Of a stretch of DNA of 64,000 nucleotides, positions 1-7,490 are shown piece by piece. Both the position numbers and the translations under genes were made by a program. The notes beneath the pieces were generated by a model that was not told where the DNA came from, ran no database searches, and saw only the letters and a program-made list of their open reading frames with translations. Within the stretch, counting starts at the first letter, position 1. Every line of letters begins with the position of its first letter. Origin of the DNA: Clostridia bacterium (GTDB taxonomy: Bacteria > Bacillota > Clostridia > Christensenellales > Maliibacteriaceae); the NCBI GenBank assembly GCA_017431145.1, contig JAFRLQ010000033.1, positions 1-64,000 on the forward strand, in the 5' to 3' direction.

Positions 1-54
1 AAACAACGTAGGGCGGGGCACGCCCGAACGTATACGCCCGTGGAGATCGCGTAA
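1..54 (+). pseudogene. tnpB: tnpB 3' end (partial, cut by window start)
   Basis: Frame 1 enters the window open and encodes RAGHARTYTPVEIA before a TAA at 52-54. A TPVE motif near the C-terminus is common in TnpB (IS605 OrfB-type) nucleases. After the stop the same frame continues with MVEEAGIS, which resembles the usual final TnpB VEAGS motif, so the stop may be premature by about 10 codons or may be the natural end. Most of the gene lies outside the window, so activity cannot be judged. The recognition rests on the combination with the element end that follows. Confidence 0.55.
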
Positions 55-131
55 GACTTCCCAACGGAAGCAATGGTCGAAGAAGCGGGAATCTCCCTCC
101 TCAAGCTGACATGTCAGGTAGGTGGAGAGAG
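1..131 (+). ncRNA. 3' part of TnpB omega-RNA and right end of the IS605/IS607-type element
   Basis: TnpB elements carry a guide RNA (omega-RNA, reRNA) that overlaps the tnpB 3' end and stops at the right end of the element. Here GTCGAAGAAGCGGGAATC (76-93) is followed by an imperfect hairpin, CTCCCTCCT ... AGGTAGGTGGAG, with the perfect palindrome CTGACATGTCAG (106-117) at its tip, then GGTGGAGAG. This order matches typical right ends of the group. Bases just after about 131 would be the guide. The exact end is uncertain by several bases. Confidence 0.55.
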
Positions 132-163
132 GATGTCAATAGTAAAAAGAGGAGCAGGGCAGT

Positions 164-1177
164 TTGACAGCTGCCTGTTACAGACAAATGAGCAATGATA
201 AAGAATTCGATAAATACCTGAATCAGAAGGTAGCTGCGGGAGAACTCACGGAAGAGGATAAAGAACTGTTAAAAAAGGCAGCAGACGGTTTCGTTGTACA
301 ACAACAGGAGGAAAAAGAGAGACGGCAAAGGGCAATTGGAGAATTTGATGATCTCATTGCGCAAATAAACAATGCGGAATCCAGATCAAAACAGGCAGAG
401 CTTGCGTTTACGATCACTTTGTATATGCAGTTAATTGAGGAGTACTGCTTGTTTCTCTCATGCCGCTATGATGAGTTTGTCCAACGTGCTCGTCGTGGAG
501 AAGTCGGCGCGAATGCAGTGCTTTACGCGATTCAGGAGTTTGGAGAAGAGACATTCTGGAAGAAAGCAGCATATTTCCGGATGCTGCAAGAAACATTCGA
601 TGCAGCATTCCCGGATTTTAAAGATAATGAAAAAATGAGAAGGGATTTCCAGAATATTCCTGCCAAGGAACAGGAAATCATCACAGAGACTCAAAAGCAG
701 CTTGATCAACAGTTTTCCGAGGAAATCGACAGAGAATACAAAAAATGGACAACAGAGGAAAGAAAAAAGAAAGCGAAAGAGGCCAGACGGGATGCACTTG
801 ACGGCATGGGGGTTGTGTTCCTGGGAATTCTTCTGAGTATACTGTTTGCCGCAACGGCGTTTGCGCATTGGTCCCTGCACAACGGATGGGAAGGACCGCA
901 GAATGTGTTTCTGGAAGTTGTGTTTCCCTTCCTGATGGTCATTGGATCCATCTATTTTGCGGCACAGGCGTTTGCGGTTCTGATGCTGCTGAAAGATCCG
1001 GAGATCATGTGGCTTGGATATGGTATTGGCGGTGCGATTGCAATTGCGTTTCTTGTCTTCTGGAAACACTGGGTCGTTTGTATCGGCGCGCAGGTTGTGA
1101 TTGCTGGGCTGCTTTTTACGTTCCTGATCATTATGTTTGTAAAGCTTATACGGTTTTTGAAGCATTTAAAGGCGTAA
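164..1177 (+). CDS. four-helix membrane protein with long charged N-terminal region, function unknown
   Basis: A 337-residue protein. About 200 charged, helix-prone residues (many Lys/Glu, coiled-coil like) precede four hydrophobic segments near residues 213-235, 250-275, 283-302 and 305-330, so the N-terminal part is probably cytosolic and the C-terminal part sits in the membrane. I do not recognise a family. The start is uncertain: the TTG at 164 has AGAGGAG nine bases upstream, whereas the ATG at 188 (eight codons later) has no ribosome binding site. It lies directly downstream of the TnpB element end and is followed by a strong terminator, so it appears monocistronic. Confidence 0.75.
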   Translation: MTAACYRQMSNDKEFDKYLNQKVAAGELTEEDKELLKKAADGFVVQQQEEKERRQRAIGEFDDLIAQINNAESRSKQAELAFTITLYMQLIEEYCLFLSCRYDEFVQRARRGEVGANAVLYAIQEFGEETFWKKAAYFRMLQETFDAAFPDFKDNEKMRRDFQNIPAKEQEIITETQKQLDQQFSEEIDREYKKWTTEERKKKAKEARRDALDGMGVVFLGILLSILFAATAFAHWSLHNGWEGPQNVFLEVVFPFLMVIGSIYFAAQAFAVLMLLKDPEIMWLGYGIGGAIAIAFLVFWKHWVVCIGAQVVIAGLLFTFLIIMFVKLIRFLKHLKA

Positions 1178-1205
1178 TGATACGCAGAAAACATATAGAT
1201 CAAAG

Positions 1206-1228
1206 GCGGGCTGTCAGGCCCGCTTTTT
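1206..1228 (+). terminator. intrinsic terminator
   Basis: GCGGGC (1206-1211), six-base loop, GCCCGC (1218-1223), then TTTTT. It ends the preceding membrane-protein gene. Confidence 0.85.
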
Positions 1229-1267
1229 GTATGTTTGAAAAAGATTCAATTATCAGACACCCCTAAA

Positions 1268-1272
1268 TCAAT
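1268..1272. repeat. IS21 target-site duplication, left copy (TCAAT)
   Basis: TCAAT directly abuts the left IS end; an identical TCAAT follows the right end at 3639-3643. Confidence 0.8.
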
Positions 1273-1335
1273 TGTTAGAGTCAGGCTAAAAGAACCATTA
1301 GAGGGCAAATTAATATAACCAATAATGGTCGCATC

Positions 1336-1370
1336 AAAACAACCAATTCTGTCAAATTAAAACAACCAAT
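1336..1370. repeat. IS21 internal end repeats (AAAACAACCAAT)
   Basis: AAAACAACCAAT occurs at 1336-1347 and 1359-1370 inside the left end. Inverted relatives lie inside the right end: ATTGGTTGT at 3517-3525 and TTTTGGTTGTTTT at 3587-3599, plus two shorter TTTTGGTT copies. IS21 elements carry multiple terminal repeats that bind the transposase, and these are the likely equivalents. Confidence 0.75.
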
Positions 1371-1393
1371 CACACCATTTCATTTTGTTTAAC

Positions 1394-2197
1394 TTATTTG
1401 TTGCTGCCCGGCAGAACCGGAGGTTCTCCCACGTTTAATGTAATAGATTTGCGGAACTTGCCTCTGTAGCTTTCGCCTTTGAAAGTAATGACAGTCGCGT
1501 TGTCAAAGATCCTGTCCATTGCGGGAAGCAATGAAGCATCCTCCTGAAAGAATTCTCCCCAGTTGTTTGCCGGAACATTGCTCGTCAGGATCAGATTGTT
1601 TGAACCTTCTTTCTGGTACCGTCTGTCGATCATGTCAAAGAACAGTCTTGTGCTTGTTTTGTCAAATACGCATCTGCCGATCTCGTCAATGATCAAACAG
1701 CTGTGTTTGACCAGTCCGCGGATCAGCTGCGCTTCATGGCCGAAGCGGATCGCTTCTTCAAACTTCTGTTTTAATTCTGTCGCTTTCAGAAAATACGTCT
1801 TGTATCCCTTGCTGCAGCATTCTCTGCCGAATGCCATGGCCAGATGGGTCTTTCCTGTTCCTTCCGGGCCAATAAACACAATGTTCCGTCTGGCGTGCAA
1901 CGCTGAAAGTGTAGATAGATTTTTCAGAACACCTGCTTCTTTTCCATGGATCTGTTTGAAGTCAAAGTTTTCAAATGTTTGCGGTTCTTTCAGTGGAAGC
2001 CTGCTCATCTTCAGCAGTGTCGAGACGATTTTCTCTTTCTTCTTTGTTTCAAGATGATTCAGTACATCTGCCACAGCATCGATCTGTTCTTCTGAATAAT
2101 TGTGGCTCATAAAGAACGAAGCGATCTCTTCTGCATACGGATCCAGTTTCAGTTCTTTCAGTGAAGTCAGGATCCCGGTGAATCGATTCTCATCCAT
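1394..2197 (-). CDS. istB: IS21 helper ATPase IstB
   Basis: A 267-residue AAA+ ATPase that assists the IstA transposase in target selection. Walker A is GPEGTGKTH (residues 110-118) and Walker B is CLIIDEIG (about 167-174), the DnaC/IstB-type arrangement. I place the start at the ATG at 2197, after GGGGAGG, not at an in-frame ATG 11 codons upstream, because 2197 overlaps the natural end of the istA frame (2190) as is typical for the family. Length is normal for IstB and no damage is visible. Confidence 0.93.
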   Translation of the reverse strand: MDENRFTGILTSLKELKLDPYAEEIASFFMSHNYSEEQIDAVADVLNHLETKKKEKIVSTLLKMSRLPLKEPQTFENFDFKQIHGKEAGVLKNLSTLSALHARRNIVFIGPEGTGKTHLAMAFGRECCSKGYKTYFLKATELKQKFEEAIRFGHEAQLIRGLVKHSCLIIDEIGRCVFDKTSTRLFFDMIDRRYQKEGSNNLILTSNVPANNWGEFFQEDASLLPAMDRIFDNATVITFKGESYRGKFRKSITLNVGEPPVLPGSNK

Positions 2198-2348
2198 CGG
2201 TCTCGTCCTCCCCGAAACGGAACTTGTCATATCCTGTCTTGCGGACCGGCGTTTCTTTCTGAATGATCGTTGTTGTGACGGGTGCTGTAGGATGTTCCTC
2301 CGGTTCGTTCAATACAAACTGATCATCACAATAGCTGTCATATCTGCT
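2190..2348 (-). pseudogene. istA C-terminal extension beyond the amber codon
   Basis: In-frame continuation of istA after TAG 2349-2351: 52 sense codons (starting SRYDSYCDDQ) and TGA at 2190-2192. It is coding-like and joins istB in the family's usual overlap, which shows that the upstream stop is a mutation (or a sequencing error) and not the original end. Confidence 0.75.
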
Positions 2349-3497
2349 CTAGGTCACATCATGTACTGCCAGCTCTTCTGTAAGATCATTGTTATAGATG
2401 TGCAGATAATAACGGTCCCTGTAGACCCGACAGGTCTTTTCTCTGTACCGGTACGGCACCCCGAAACGCCTTCCGTCATAACTGACAAAGCCGTCAAATG
2501 AGATCTTTCGCTGAGGACACAGATACTTCTGGATCTCTTTGTTCATTTCCAGGCTGCGCAGGTGTGCGCTGCATTGGTGAAGATGGACCTCCTGAGGTGT
2601 TTCGTCAATAGAGGAATGCGCCTGTTCATTCTGCTGTGTGCACCATGTTTCTGCTGTTTCATTCAGTTCTGTAATGTTGGCAAAACTTCGACCTTCAAGG
2701 AAATGATCTTTAATGTATCGTATAAACCGTTCGACCATACCTTTCGTATAGGGATGTCGCGGCTTACACAGTTTCGTGTGAAAACCGATCGTGTCCATGA
2801 AAATTTCATAATCTTTCTGCCAGACGGGACGTCCTTCCGCGTCACGATGCAAAACGACGCTTTTCATGTTGTCAGTCAAAACATCCCGGGGAATACCCAG
2901 ATGCTGAAAGCCATGGATCATCCCAATAAACAGATTCTCCTGACGCGCATTCGGAAAGAACTCCACATAGTCTTTCCCGCAATGATGACAGCACATAGCG
3001 AAACACGCGGCCTTGTATGTGGTTTCATAGCCCGAACTGACATTAACAAAGCCCCAGTCCATCTGGAACGCTTCACCGGGTTCCGTTGTGTATCTTCGTC
3101 CCCGGTTTCCCTGAGGATCCACCTGATGCCGTTTCGGCGGCAAAAGATCCCTGTGTTCCCGGATATATGCTTTCACACTGGTCAAACTGCCGGTATATCC
3201 CTGCTCGCGCAGCCGTTCCAGACAAACATTTGCGTTCTTTATCCCTTGCTGCAGCAGATTGTTCAATACTCCTGTATATCCGCTCAGTACAGTTTTTTCT
3301 GCTTTCTGTCCAATTCTGGCGTGTGGTAGAAAACGGTATCCATCTTGTTTCCATTTCCGCAGCACCTGCCGGGAAAGCCCTGTGCGCCGCGCTAATTCCG
3401 AAAGATTCAGATCGTCAAACTGAATGTCATGACCTTGTTCGGATTTTATATCCTCCAGCGCACGTGCTATAATTTCTTCACGATCATTTTGTTTCAT
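2349..3497 (-). CDS. istA: IS21 transposase IstA, truncated by an amber codon
   Basis: A 382-residue DDE transposase: an N-terminal helix-turn-helix (about residues 30-55), then the catalytic triad D147 (MDWG), D209 (LTDN) and E256 (GMVERF). A TAG at 2349-2351 ends the frame. The same frame then stays open for 52 more codons to a TGA at 2190-2192, overlapping the istB start by eight bases, which is the normal IS21 junction. Full length would be about 435 residues, so the C-terminal tail is lost unless the amber is read through. ATG start at 3497, after a weak AGGAAGG-type site. Confidence 0.93.
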   Translation of the reverse strand: MKQNDREEIIARALEDIKSEQGHDIQFDDLNLSELARRTGLSRQVLRKWKQDGYRFLPHARIGQKAEKTVLSGYTGVLNNLLQQGIKNANVCLERLREQGYTGSLTSVKAYIREHRDLLPPKRHQVDPQGNRGRRYTTEPGEAFQMDWGFVNVSSGYETTYKAACFAMCCHHCGKDYVEFFPNARQENLFIGMIHGFQHLGIPRDVLTDNMKSVVLHRDAEGRPVWQKDYEIFMDTIGFHTKLCKPRHPYTKGMVERFIRYIKDHFLEGRSFANITELNETAETWCTQQNEQAHSSIDETPQEVHLHQCSAHLRSLEMNKEIQKYLCPQRKISFDGFVSYDGRRFGVPYRYREKTCRVYRDRYYLHIYNNDLTEELAVHDVT

Positions 3498-3638
3498 AAA
3501 GCTCCTTCCTGATGTGATTGGTTGTCGTCATCAGTATATTGCTTTCCGACTCAAAATGATCGTTTTGGTTCTTTTGTTTCGCCTCGTTTTGGTTGTTTTA
3601 TCCTGACGTTTTTTGGTTGCTATTCTCCGACTCTAACA

Positions 3639-3643
3639 TCAAT
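3639..3643. repeat. IS21 target-site duplication, right copy (TCAAT)
   Basis: Matches 1268-1272, showing that the insertion duplicated five bases of target. Confidence 0.8.
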
Positions 3644-3743
3644 TGAAGAAATGATCATGAAGGGGATTTGAGGACACCGGTAAAAAGCGAAAAGAACGAA
3701 TCATATAACAGTTAAAAAGACTGGCTTTTGACAAATCAATAGA

Positions 3744-3765
3744 ATTTGCAACTGAATTGCTACAA
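3744..3765. repeat. 22-bp dispersed repeat, copy 1
   Basis: ATTTGCAACTGAATTGC followed by TACAA. A copy with one mismatch lies at 38901-38922. It includes a small inverted repeat (GCAA/TTGC). In this copy it sits 13 bp upstream of an intrinsic terminator. Confidence 0.6.
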
Positions 3766-3778
3766 AGTGGTGAAAAAA

Positions 3779-3814
3779 GAACTGCCATTAAGTGATTATG
3801 GCGGTTCTTTCAGT
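3779..3814. terminator. intrinsic terminator-like hairpin
   Basis: AGAACTGCCAT, nine-base loop, ATGGCGGTTCT, then TTC. There is one mismatch-type pair in the stem. No intact gene reads into it from the left, so it probably belonged to a gene displaced by the IS21 insertion; on the minus strand it could also end the lipoprotein gene that follows. Confidence 0.55.
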
Positions 3815-3872
3815 GTTATTTAAAATGATTGTATTGTCGGCATCTTGAACAAACCTCAAGTGTGATCAGGCA

Positions 3873-4370
3873 TCACGGAATGGAAAACTCACATATCATG
3901 AAACAGTTCTGATCGATCACTCTGTTGTTTGTCGGACTTTTTATCTGGTATCCGATTAGTATTCGATAATCTCCGCGAGGAAGCTCCCCATACAGAAAAC
4001 TCCAATCGATTTGCTCCTTGAAACTATTGTGTGATGTCAGTTGTATTCCATATGTCTCAATATCATAATTTTCAACTATTGGACTGAGATCGTACCAGGC
4101 ACCTTTTTTATTAATCTGTATTCTGTATTCAGGCCCCCAAAAGATCGTATTGTTTCCGGTGTTTTCGCAATAGAAGACAGCACTTGTTGGTGTTAATGAA
4201 TCATCTACGAGACGAAATATGACTTCGTCATGCTGCTTGTAAATTGTATCATCCGGAACCTTCGAGTACTTGATCCTTGAACAGGCGGAAAAAGACAATG
4301 CAACTATCAGAAGTGCAATGAATGAACGCTTCAGTATTCTAATATGAACACGTTCAAAGAAAGCAAACAT
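3873..4370 (-). CDS. lipoprotein with bacterial Ig-like domain
   Basis: A 165-residue exported protein. Residues 1-29 form a positively charged start, a hydrophobic core and a lipobox-like FSAC, predicting lipid attachment. The rest is a single beta-sandwich-like domain with features of the bacterial Ig-like family found in small Bacillota lipoproteins: ENTGNNTIFWGPEY followed by W..L and a late YGELPRGDYRI. No enzyme motif is visible. The start ATG follows AAAGGG. It is transcribed away from the serine recombinase, in an AT-rich stretch that looks horizontally acquired. Confidence 0.75.
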   Translation of the reverse strand: MFAFFERVHIRILKRSFIALLIVALSFSACSRIKYSKVPDDTIYKQHDEVIFRLVDDSLTPTSAVFYCENTGNNTIFWGPEYRIQINKKGAWYDLSPIVENYDIETYGIQLTSHNSFKEQIDWSFLYGELPRGDYRILIGYQIKSPTNNRVIDQNCFMICEFSIP

Positions 4371-4392
4371 TTGAATACCCTTTCAAATGAAT

Positions 4393-4460
4393 AAAGAATT
4401 ATCACCCGAGGAATTCCCAACTGCATTAGTGTATAAATTGTTTCACCTCGATAATTCTTT
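4393..4460. repeat. 11-bp perfect inverted repeat in the gap between lipoprotein and recombinase genes
   Basis: AAAGAATTATC (4393-4403) and GATAATTCTTT (4450-4460) are exact reverse complements 46 bp apart, with a GAGG/CCTC match just inside. They lie in the divergent region upstream of a serine recombinase, so they may be recombination or binding sites. A plain hairpin cannot be excluded. Confidence 0.5.
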
Positions 4461-4541
4461 GTCAATGTTCAAATGTGTGTATTGAAAACAGTGATAAAAC
4501 ACAAACCGGTCAAGTAACAGATTTACTGCGAAAGATCGTTT

Positions 4542-4571
4542 TTATTTGTTTTGAAATCATGAATGTATAAT
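4542..4571 (+). promoter_or_regulatory. probable promoter of the serine recombinase gene
   Basis: A perfect -10 box TATAAT at 4566-4571, with only a weak T-rich -35 (TTATTT at 4542-4547, spacing 18). The start codon is at 4603. Confidence 0.5.
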
Positions 4572-4602
4572 CTGTCCACTTGCTATTAGGAGGAAAGAAA
4601 TT

Positions 4603-5220
4603 ATGCAGGTATTTGCTTATGTAAGAGTTTCTACAAAAGAACAGAATGTTGAGCGTCAAATTGAGGCCTTAAAGCAATTTGATATTCCAAAACGCAATGT
4701 ATTTATTGATTATCAGAGTGGTAAAGATTTCGACAGACCGGAATATAAGAAACTGATCAAGAAATTAAGAAATGGAGATTTGCTTGTTTTAAAAAGTGTG
4801 GATCGACTAGGACGCAACTACACAGAAATCCTCTCACAATGGCGGAGGATCACAAAAGAAATCGGGGCGGACATTTTGGTGCTGGATATGGAACTGCTTG
4901 ATACGAGGAAGAAAAATGGGGATTTGACAGGAGTTTTAATTGCAGATTTGGTGCTGCAGATTCTAGCTTATGTTGCTCAGACTGAAAGAGAATTCATTCA
5001 TCAGAGGCAAGCGGAGGGGATTGCAGCTGCAAAGGCAAAGGGAACGAGATTTGGTAGGATCCCCAAACAGATGCCGGATGGATTTGATAATGCATGCAAA
5101 ATGATTGCAACAGGAGAAATGTCAATTAGAGAAGCAGCAGAATCCTTGGGAATTAGCCTTTCAACGTTTTACAGACACTACAGAAAAGTTAAATCAAATA
5201 CTAGAAAATATGAAACATAA
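4603..5220 (+). CDS. serine recombinase, resolvase/invertase family
   Basis: A 205-residue small serine recombinase. The catalytic Ser10 lies in YVRVSTKEQN and the family arginines in SVDRLGRN (R68, R71), followed by the long E-helix and a C-terminal helix-turn-helix (about 165-195, IREAAESLGISLSTFYRHY). This is the complete size of Tn3-type resolvases and Hin/Gin-type invertases. It cuts and rejoins DNA at paired short sites. No transposase or conjugation gene is adjacent, so it may be a remnant of a mobile unit or a local invertase. Ribosome binding site AGGAGG precedes the ATG. Confidence 0.93.
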   Translation: MQVFAYVRVSTKEQNVERQIEALKQFDIPKRNVFIDYQSGKDFDRPEYKKLIKKLRNGDLLVLKSVDRLGRNYTEILSQWRRITKEIGADILVLDMELLDTRKKNGDLTGVLIADLVLQILAYVAQTEREFIHQRQAEGIAAAKAKGTRFGRIPKQMPDGFDNACKMIATGEMSIREAAESLGISLSTFYRHYRKVKSNTRKYET

Positions 5221-5295
5221 CACGTAAAACATTCAATCCGATCATTGTGTTACATAATTCCGCTCTTTTTATATTGTATTCATTGTAGTTTTCCT

Positions 5296-5332
5296 GTTTC
5301 AAAAAGTCTGCTCTTTGAAACAACTTTTTTTT
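5296..5332 (+). terminator. intrinsic terminator abutting the next ribosome binding site
   Basis: GTTTCAAA (5296-5303), ten-base loop, TTTGAAAC (5314-5321), then eight T (5325-5332). The GGAGG of the next gene begins one base later. It may simply end the recombinase transcript, or act as an attenuator in front of the lipoprotein gene. Confidence 0.65.
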
Positions 5333-5342
5333 GGAGGAAGCA

Positions 5343-6116
5343 ATGAAAGACAAAAAGAAAGTAAGGTTTATTGCCATTGTTCTAATAATGGCCGTCTTTT
5401 GCTGTATGTGTGCTTGCGGCAAGAAGAAAAGTGAAGAGGCTGTTGCAGTTGAAGAACTGATTGATGCCATTGGTGAGGTAACGTCTTTGGATCAAGGAGA
5501 AGCGATTAATGAGGCGCAAACGGCATTTGATGAATTAACGGAGGAACAACAGGAAGAAGTTGAAAACCGTGAAATTCTAGAGGAAGCTGAGAGGGCATGG
5601 CTTACACTTCAGGCAGCGGAATTGGAACGCTTGGCAAATCTTCATTGGGATGAACCGTTTTATGTTGATGATTTTGGTGACCCGACTGATGAAGCGTATT
5701 GCAGAGGTTTGTTCAGCGGAACATTCAAAAACTCTGCTACAAACGGAGCGAATTTAGACATTATGGTTTCTGCTGACAAAATGTTTTCAAAAACAAGCAT
5801 GGACCATTTCAGCATACGTTTGATTGAGTATGGGCGTTTGACGGCTAACATCAGCAGACTAGGAGCAGGAAATGTCTATATTAAAGTGAAAATCGACAAT
5901 CAGACATATGACGATTACGCAAGTATGCTGATCGGTGACGATATCATTATTCAAAGAGGTAACGCATTGTTTTCACCCATTGTTACTGCATTGAATGAAG
6001 AAAAAGAGATAAAAATTGTTATTGAGACATACAGCTACTATCAGGTGATGGCAACATATGAATTTACGATGGACAGCAACGGATTGGAAGATATCGACCA
6101 TAACTGGATGCCATAA
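5343..6116 (+). CDS. lipoprotein with N-terminal helical repeat domain
   Basis: A 257-residue lipoprotein. The signal peptide ends in a cysteine-rich lipobox (CACGKKK, about residue 25). Residues 35-85 form a helical domain (LIDAIGEV ... AFDELTEEQQEEVEN ... LEEAE) that also occurs at the start of the lipoprotein at 6640. Residues 100-257 look like a beta-rich domain that I do not recognise. I use the ATG at 5343 after GGAGGAAGCA, not the TTG four codons upstream that lies inside the ribosome binding site. It is the first of three co-oriented envelope genes with short gaps. Confidence 0.75.
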   Translation: MKDKKKVRFIAIVLIMAVFCCMCACGKKKSEEAVAVEELIDAIGEVTSLDQGEAINEAQTAFDELTEEQQEEVENREILEEAERAWLTLQAAELERLANLHWDEPFYVDDFGDPTDEAYCRGLFSGTFKNSATNGANLDIMVSADKMFSKTSMDHFSIRLIEYGRLTANISRLGAGNVYIKVKIDNQTYDDYASMLIGDDIIIQRGNALFSPIVTALNEEKEIKIVIETYSYYQVMATYEFTMDSNGLEDIDHNWMP

Positions 6117-6148
6117 GTCTGAGTGGATTATACGGAGGGAAAAGAACA

Positions 6149-6574
6149 ATGATTAAAACGCTGGTCAACAAAAAGAATGCTGCAATAATCGGAGCTGCTT
6201 TGAGTTTGGTGATTATACTGTTTGGGATTCTTGTATTAAGCGGTGCTTTTGGGGCAAAAACGGAAAAAGCTCCGTCGAGCTCTTCCAAATATGATACCGG
6301 TTATGCGACATTTGGAGCAGATTTTTATAATTTTGCATCAAACAACGCATATGAAGCAGCTGTTGCATCAAGGACGGTTGCGGATAATCTGCATGCGCTT
6401 GGAAAACTAATTAAAAACGTATCTGGACTTACACTTCTTGCATTAGGATTCCTAGGATGCGGGTATTTTGGACTTGCATTTGTAGAGTGTTTGAAAAAAG
6501 AAGAGAGTCCAGCTGAAGCAGGGGTTGCAACTCATGACGATGATGTTCAACCTGACGCATCAGAAAACGAATAA
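6149..6574 (+). CDS. small membrane protein with two transmembrane segments
   Basis: 141 residues. Hydrophobic segments near residues 12-33 and 90-110 flank an external-looking region rich in Ser, Ala and aromatic residues; the C-terminal tail is acidic. No family is recognised. It lies 32 bp after one lipoprotein gene and 65 bp before another with a related domain, so the three are probably co-transcribed. Ribosome binding site GGAGGGAAAAG precedes the ATG. Confidence 0.7.
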   Translation: MIKTLVNKKNAAIIGAALSLVIILFGILVLSGAFGAKTEKAPSSSSKYDTGYATFGADFYNFASNNAYEAAVASRTVADNLHALGKLIKNVSGLTLLALGFLGCGYFGLAFVECLKKEESPAEAGVATHDDDVQPDASENE

Positions 6575-6639
6575 ACCAGCAATGTTTGGAGAGAGGAAGA
6601 AAACAGTTGCTTTGGCAATAAAAGAAGGGTAGATACAAT

Positions 6640-7437
6640 ATGAGGAAAAAGACTTTAGTATTGTTATCAGTATTACTTGTTGTTTTGCTTTTAATGATGA
6701 CCGCATGTGGAAAAAGCTCGGAAGCAAAGAAAGCAGATGATTTGATCCTTGCCATCGGTGAAGTTGATCTTGAAAGCAAAGACGCAGTTCAGGCAGCGCG
6801 TATATACTACGACATGCTGACCGATAAGCAGAAAAATCAGGTTGAGAACTATTCGATTCTTGAACAAGCGGAAGCTGATTTGGGACAGTTAGAAGAGTAC
6901 GAAGAGATTTATGCACGTGCACAGGATTATGACAAACAGAATGAAATTGATAAAGCATATGAATACTATTCTCAATTGCCTGAATCGTTTAAAGATACCA
7001 AAGCGAAAAAGGATGCATTGGCACCTTATGTAGGTATCTGTGGAACATGGATTTGTGATGTTCAATTGGCAAAAGCGCAGAATGGGGCTGAATGGAGACC
7101 GCTATATTCAACAGTAAAAATCAGTATAGATAGCAGATCCGGTAATTCGGTCACATTTAAGTATGAAGGAACAACGACGACTGTAGACAGTAAGCATATC
7201 TTATTTAATAAGTTTGATATGTGGGGTGCAATGGGACATGACGAAGGAATGTTTTGGAACTGTACTGTCCTAGCGGATGGATCACGTGCTTTTGATGAGC
7301 AGTTGACTATGGGAGGCACGAATCTTGGACAAATGTATGAGCAGTTTACTTTTTCAAGTGACGGCAAGATGACAGAGTCTATAAGAATTGACAAGCACAA
7401 TCTATATGTTTCGTTCCCTTATACAAAAACAAATTAA
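6640..7437 (+). CDS. lipoprotein, paralogous N-terminal domain to the gene at 5343
   Basis: A 265-residue lipoprotein with lipobox MTACGK (Cys at about 23). Residues 30-85 repeat the domain of the neighbouring lipoprotein (LILAIGEV ... YYDMLTDKQKNQVEN ... LEQAE). Residues 90-130 resemble a tetratricopeptide-like helical hairpin (YDKQNEIDKAYEYYSQL). Residues 135-265 form a lipocalin-like or beta-sandwich tail with 'GTWICDVQ' at its start. Function is unknown. A strong terminator follows, closing the three-gene unit. Confidence 0.75.
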   Translation: MRKKTLVLLSVLLVVLLLMMTACGKSSEAKKADDLILAIGEVDLESKDAVQAARIYYDMLTDKQKNQVENYSILEQAEADLGQLEEYEEIYARAQDYDKQNEIDKAYEYYSQLPESFKDTKAKKDALAPYVGICGTWICDVQLAKAQNGAEWRPLYSTVKISIDSRSGNSVTFKYEGTTTTVDSKHILFNKFDMWGAMGHDEGMFWNCTVLADGSRAFDEQLTMGGTNLGQMYEQFTFSSDGKMTESIRIDKHNLYVSFPYTKTN

Positions 7438-7462
7438 TGATTAACGTCTGATATTCAAGTTG

Positions 7463-7490
7463 CCGCTGTGAGCAATCACAGCGGTTTTTT
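7463..7490 (+). terminator. intrinsic terminator
   Basis: CCGCTGTGA, four-base loop, TCACAGCGG, then TTTTTT. Confidence 0.92.

Larger units (their letters stand above)
1273..3638 (-). mobile_element. IS21-family insertion sequence, complete (2366 bp)
   Basis: Both ends are visible. The left end starts TGTTAGAGTC and the right end finishes with its reverse complement GACTCTAACA; over 25 bp the two ends match at 18 positions. TCAAT at 1268-1272 and again at 3639-3643 is a 5-bp target duplication. Inside are istA (transposase) and istB (AAA+ helper) in the usual order on the minus strand. Size, the TG...CA ends and the short duplication all fit IS21. The istA frame carries an amber codon, so autonomous transposition is doubtful. 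Confidence 0.93.

Noticed and set aside
133-198. 21-codon frame starting MSIVKRGAGQ with a GGTGGAGAGAGG upstream
   Set aside because: It lies in the TnpB element end, and its apparent ribosome binding site is the conserved element terminus. Coding is not supported.
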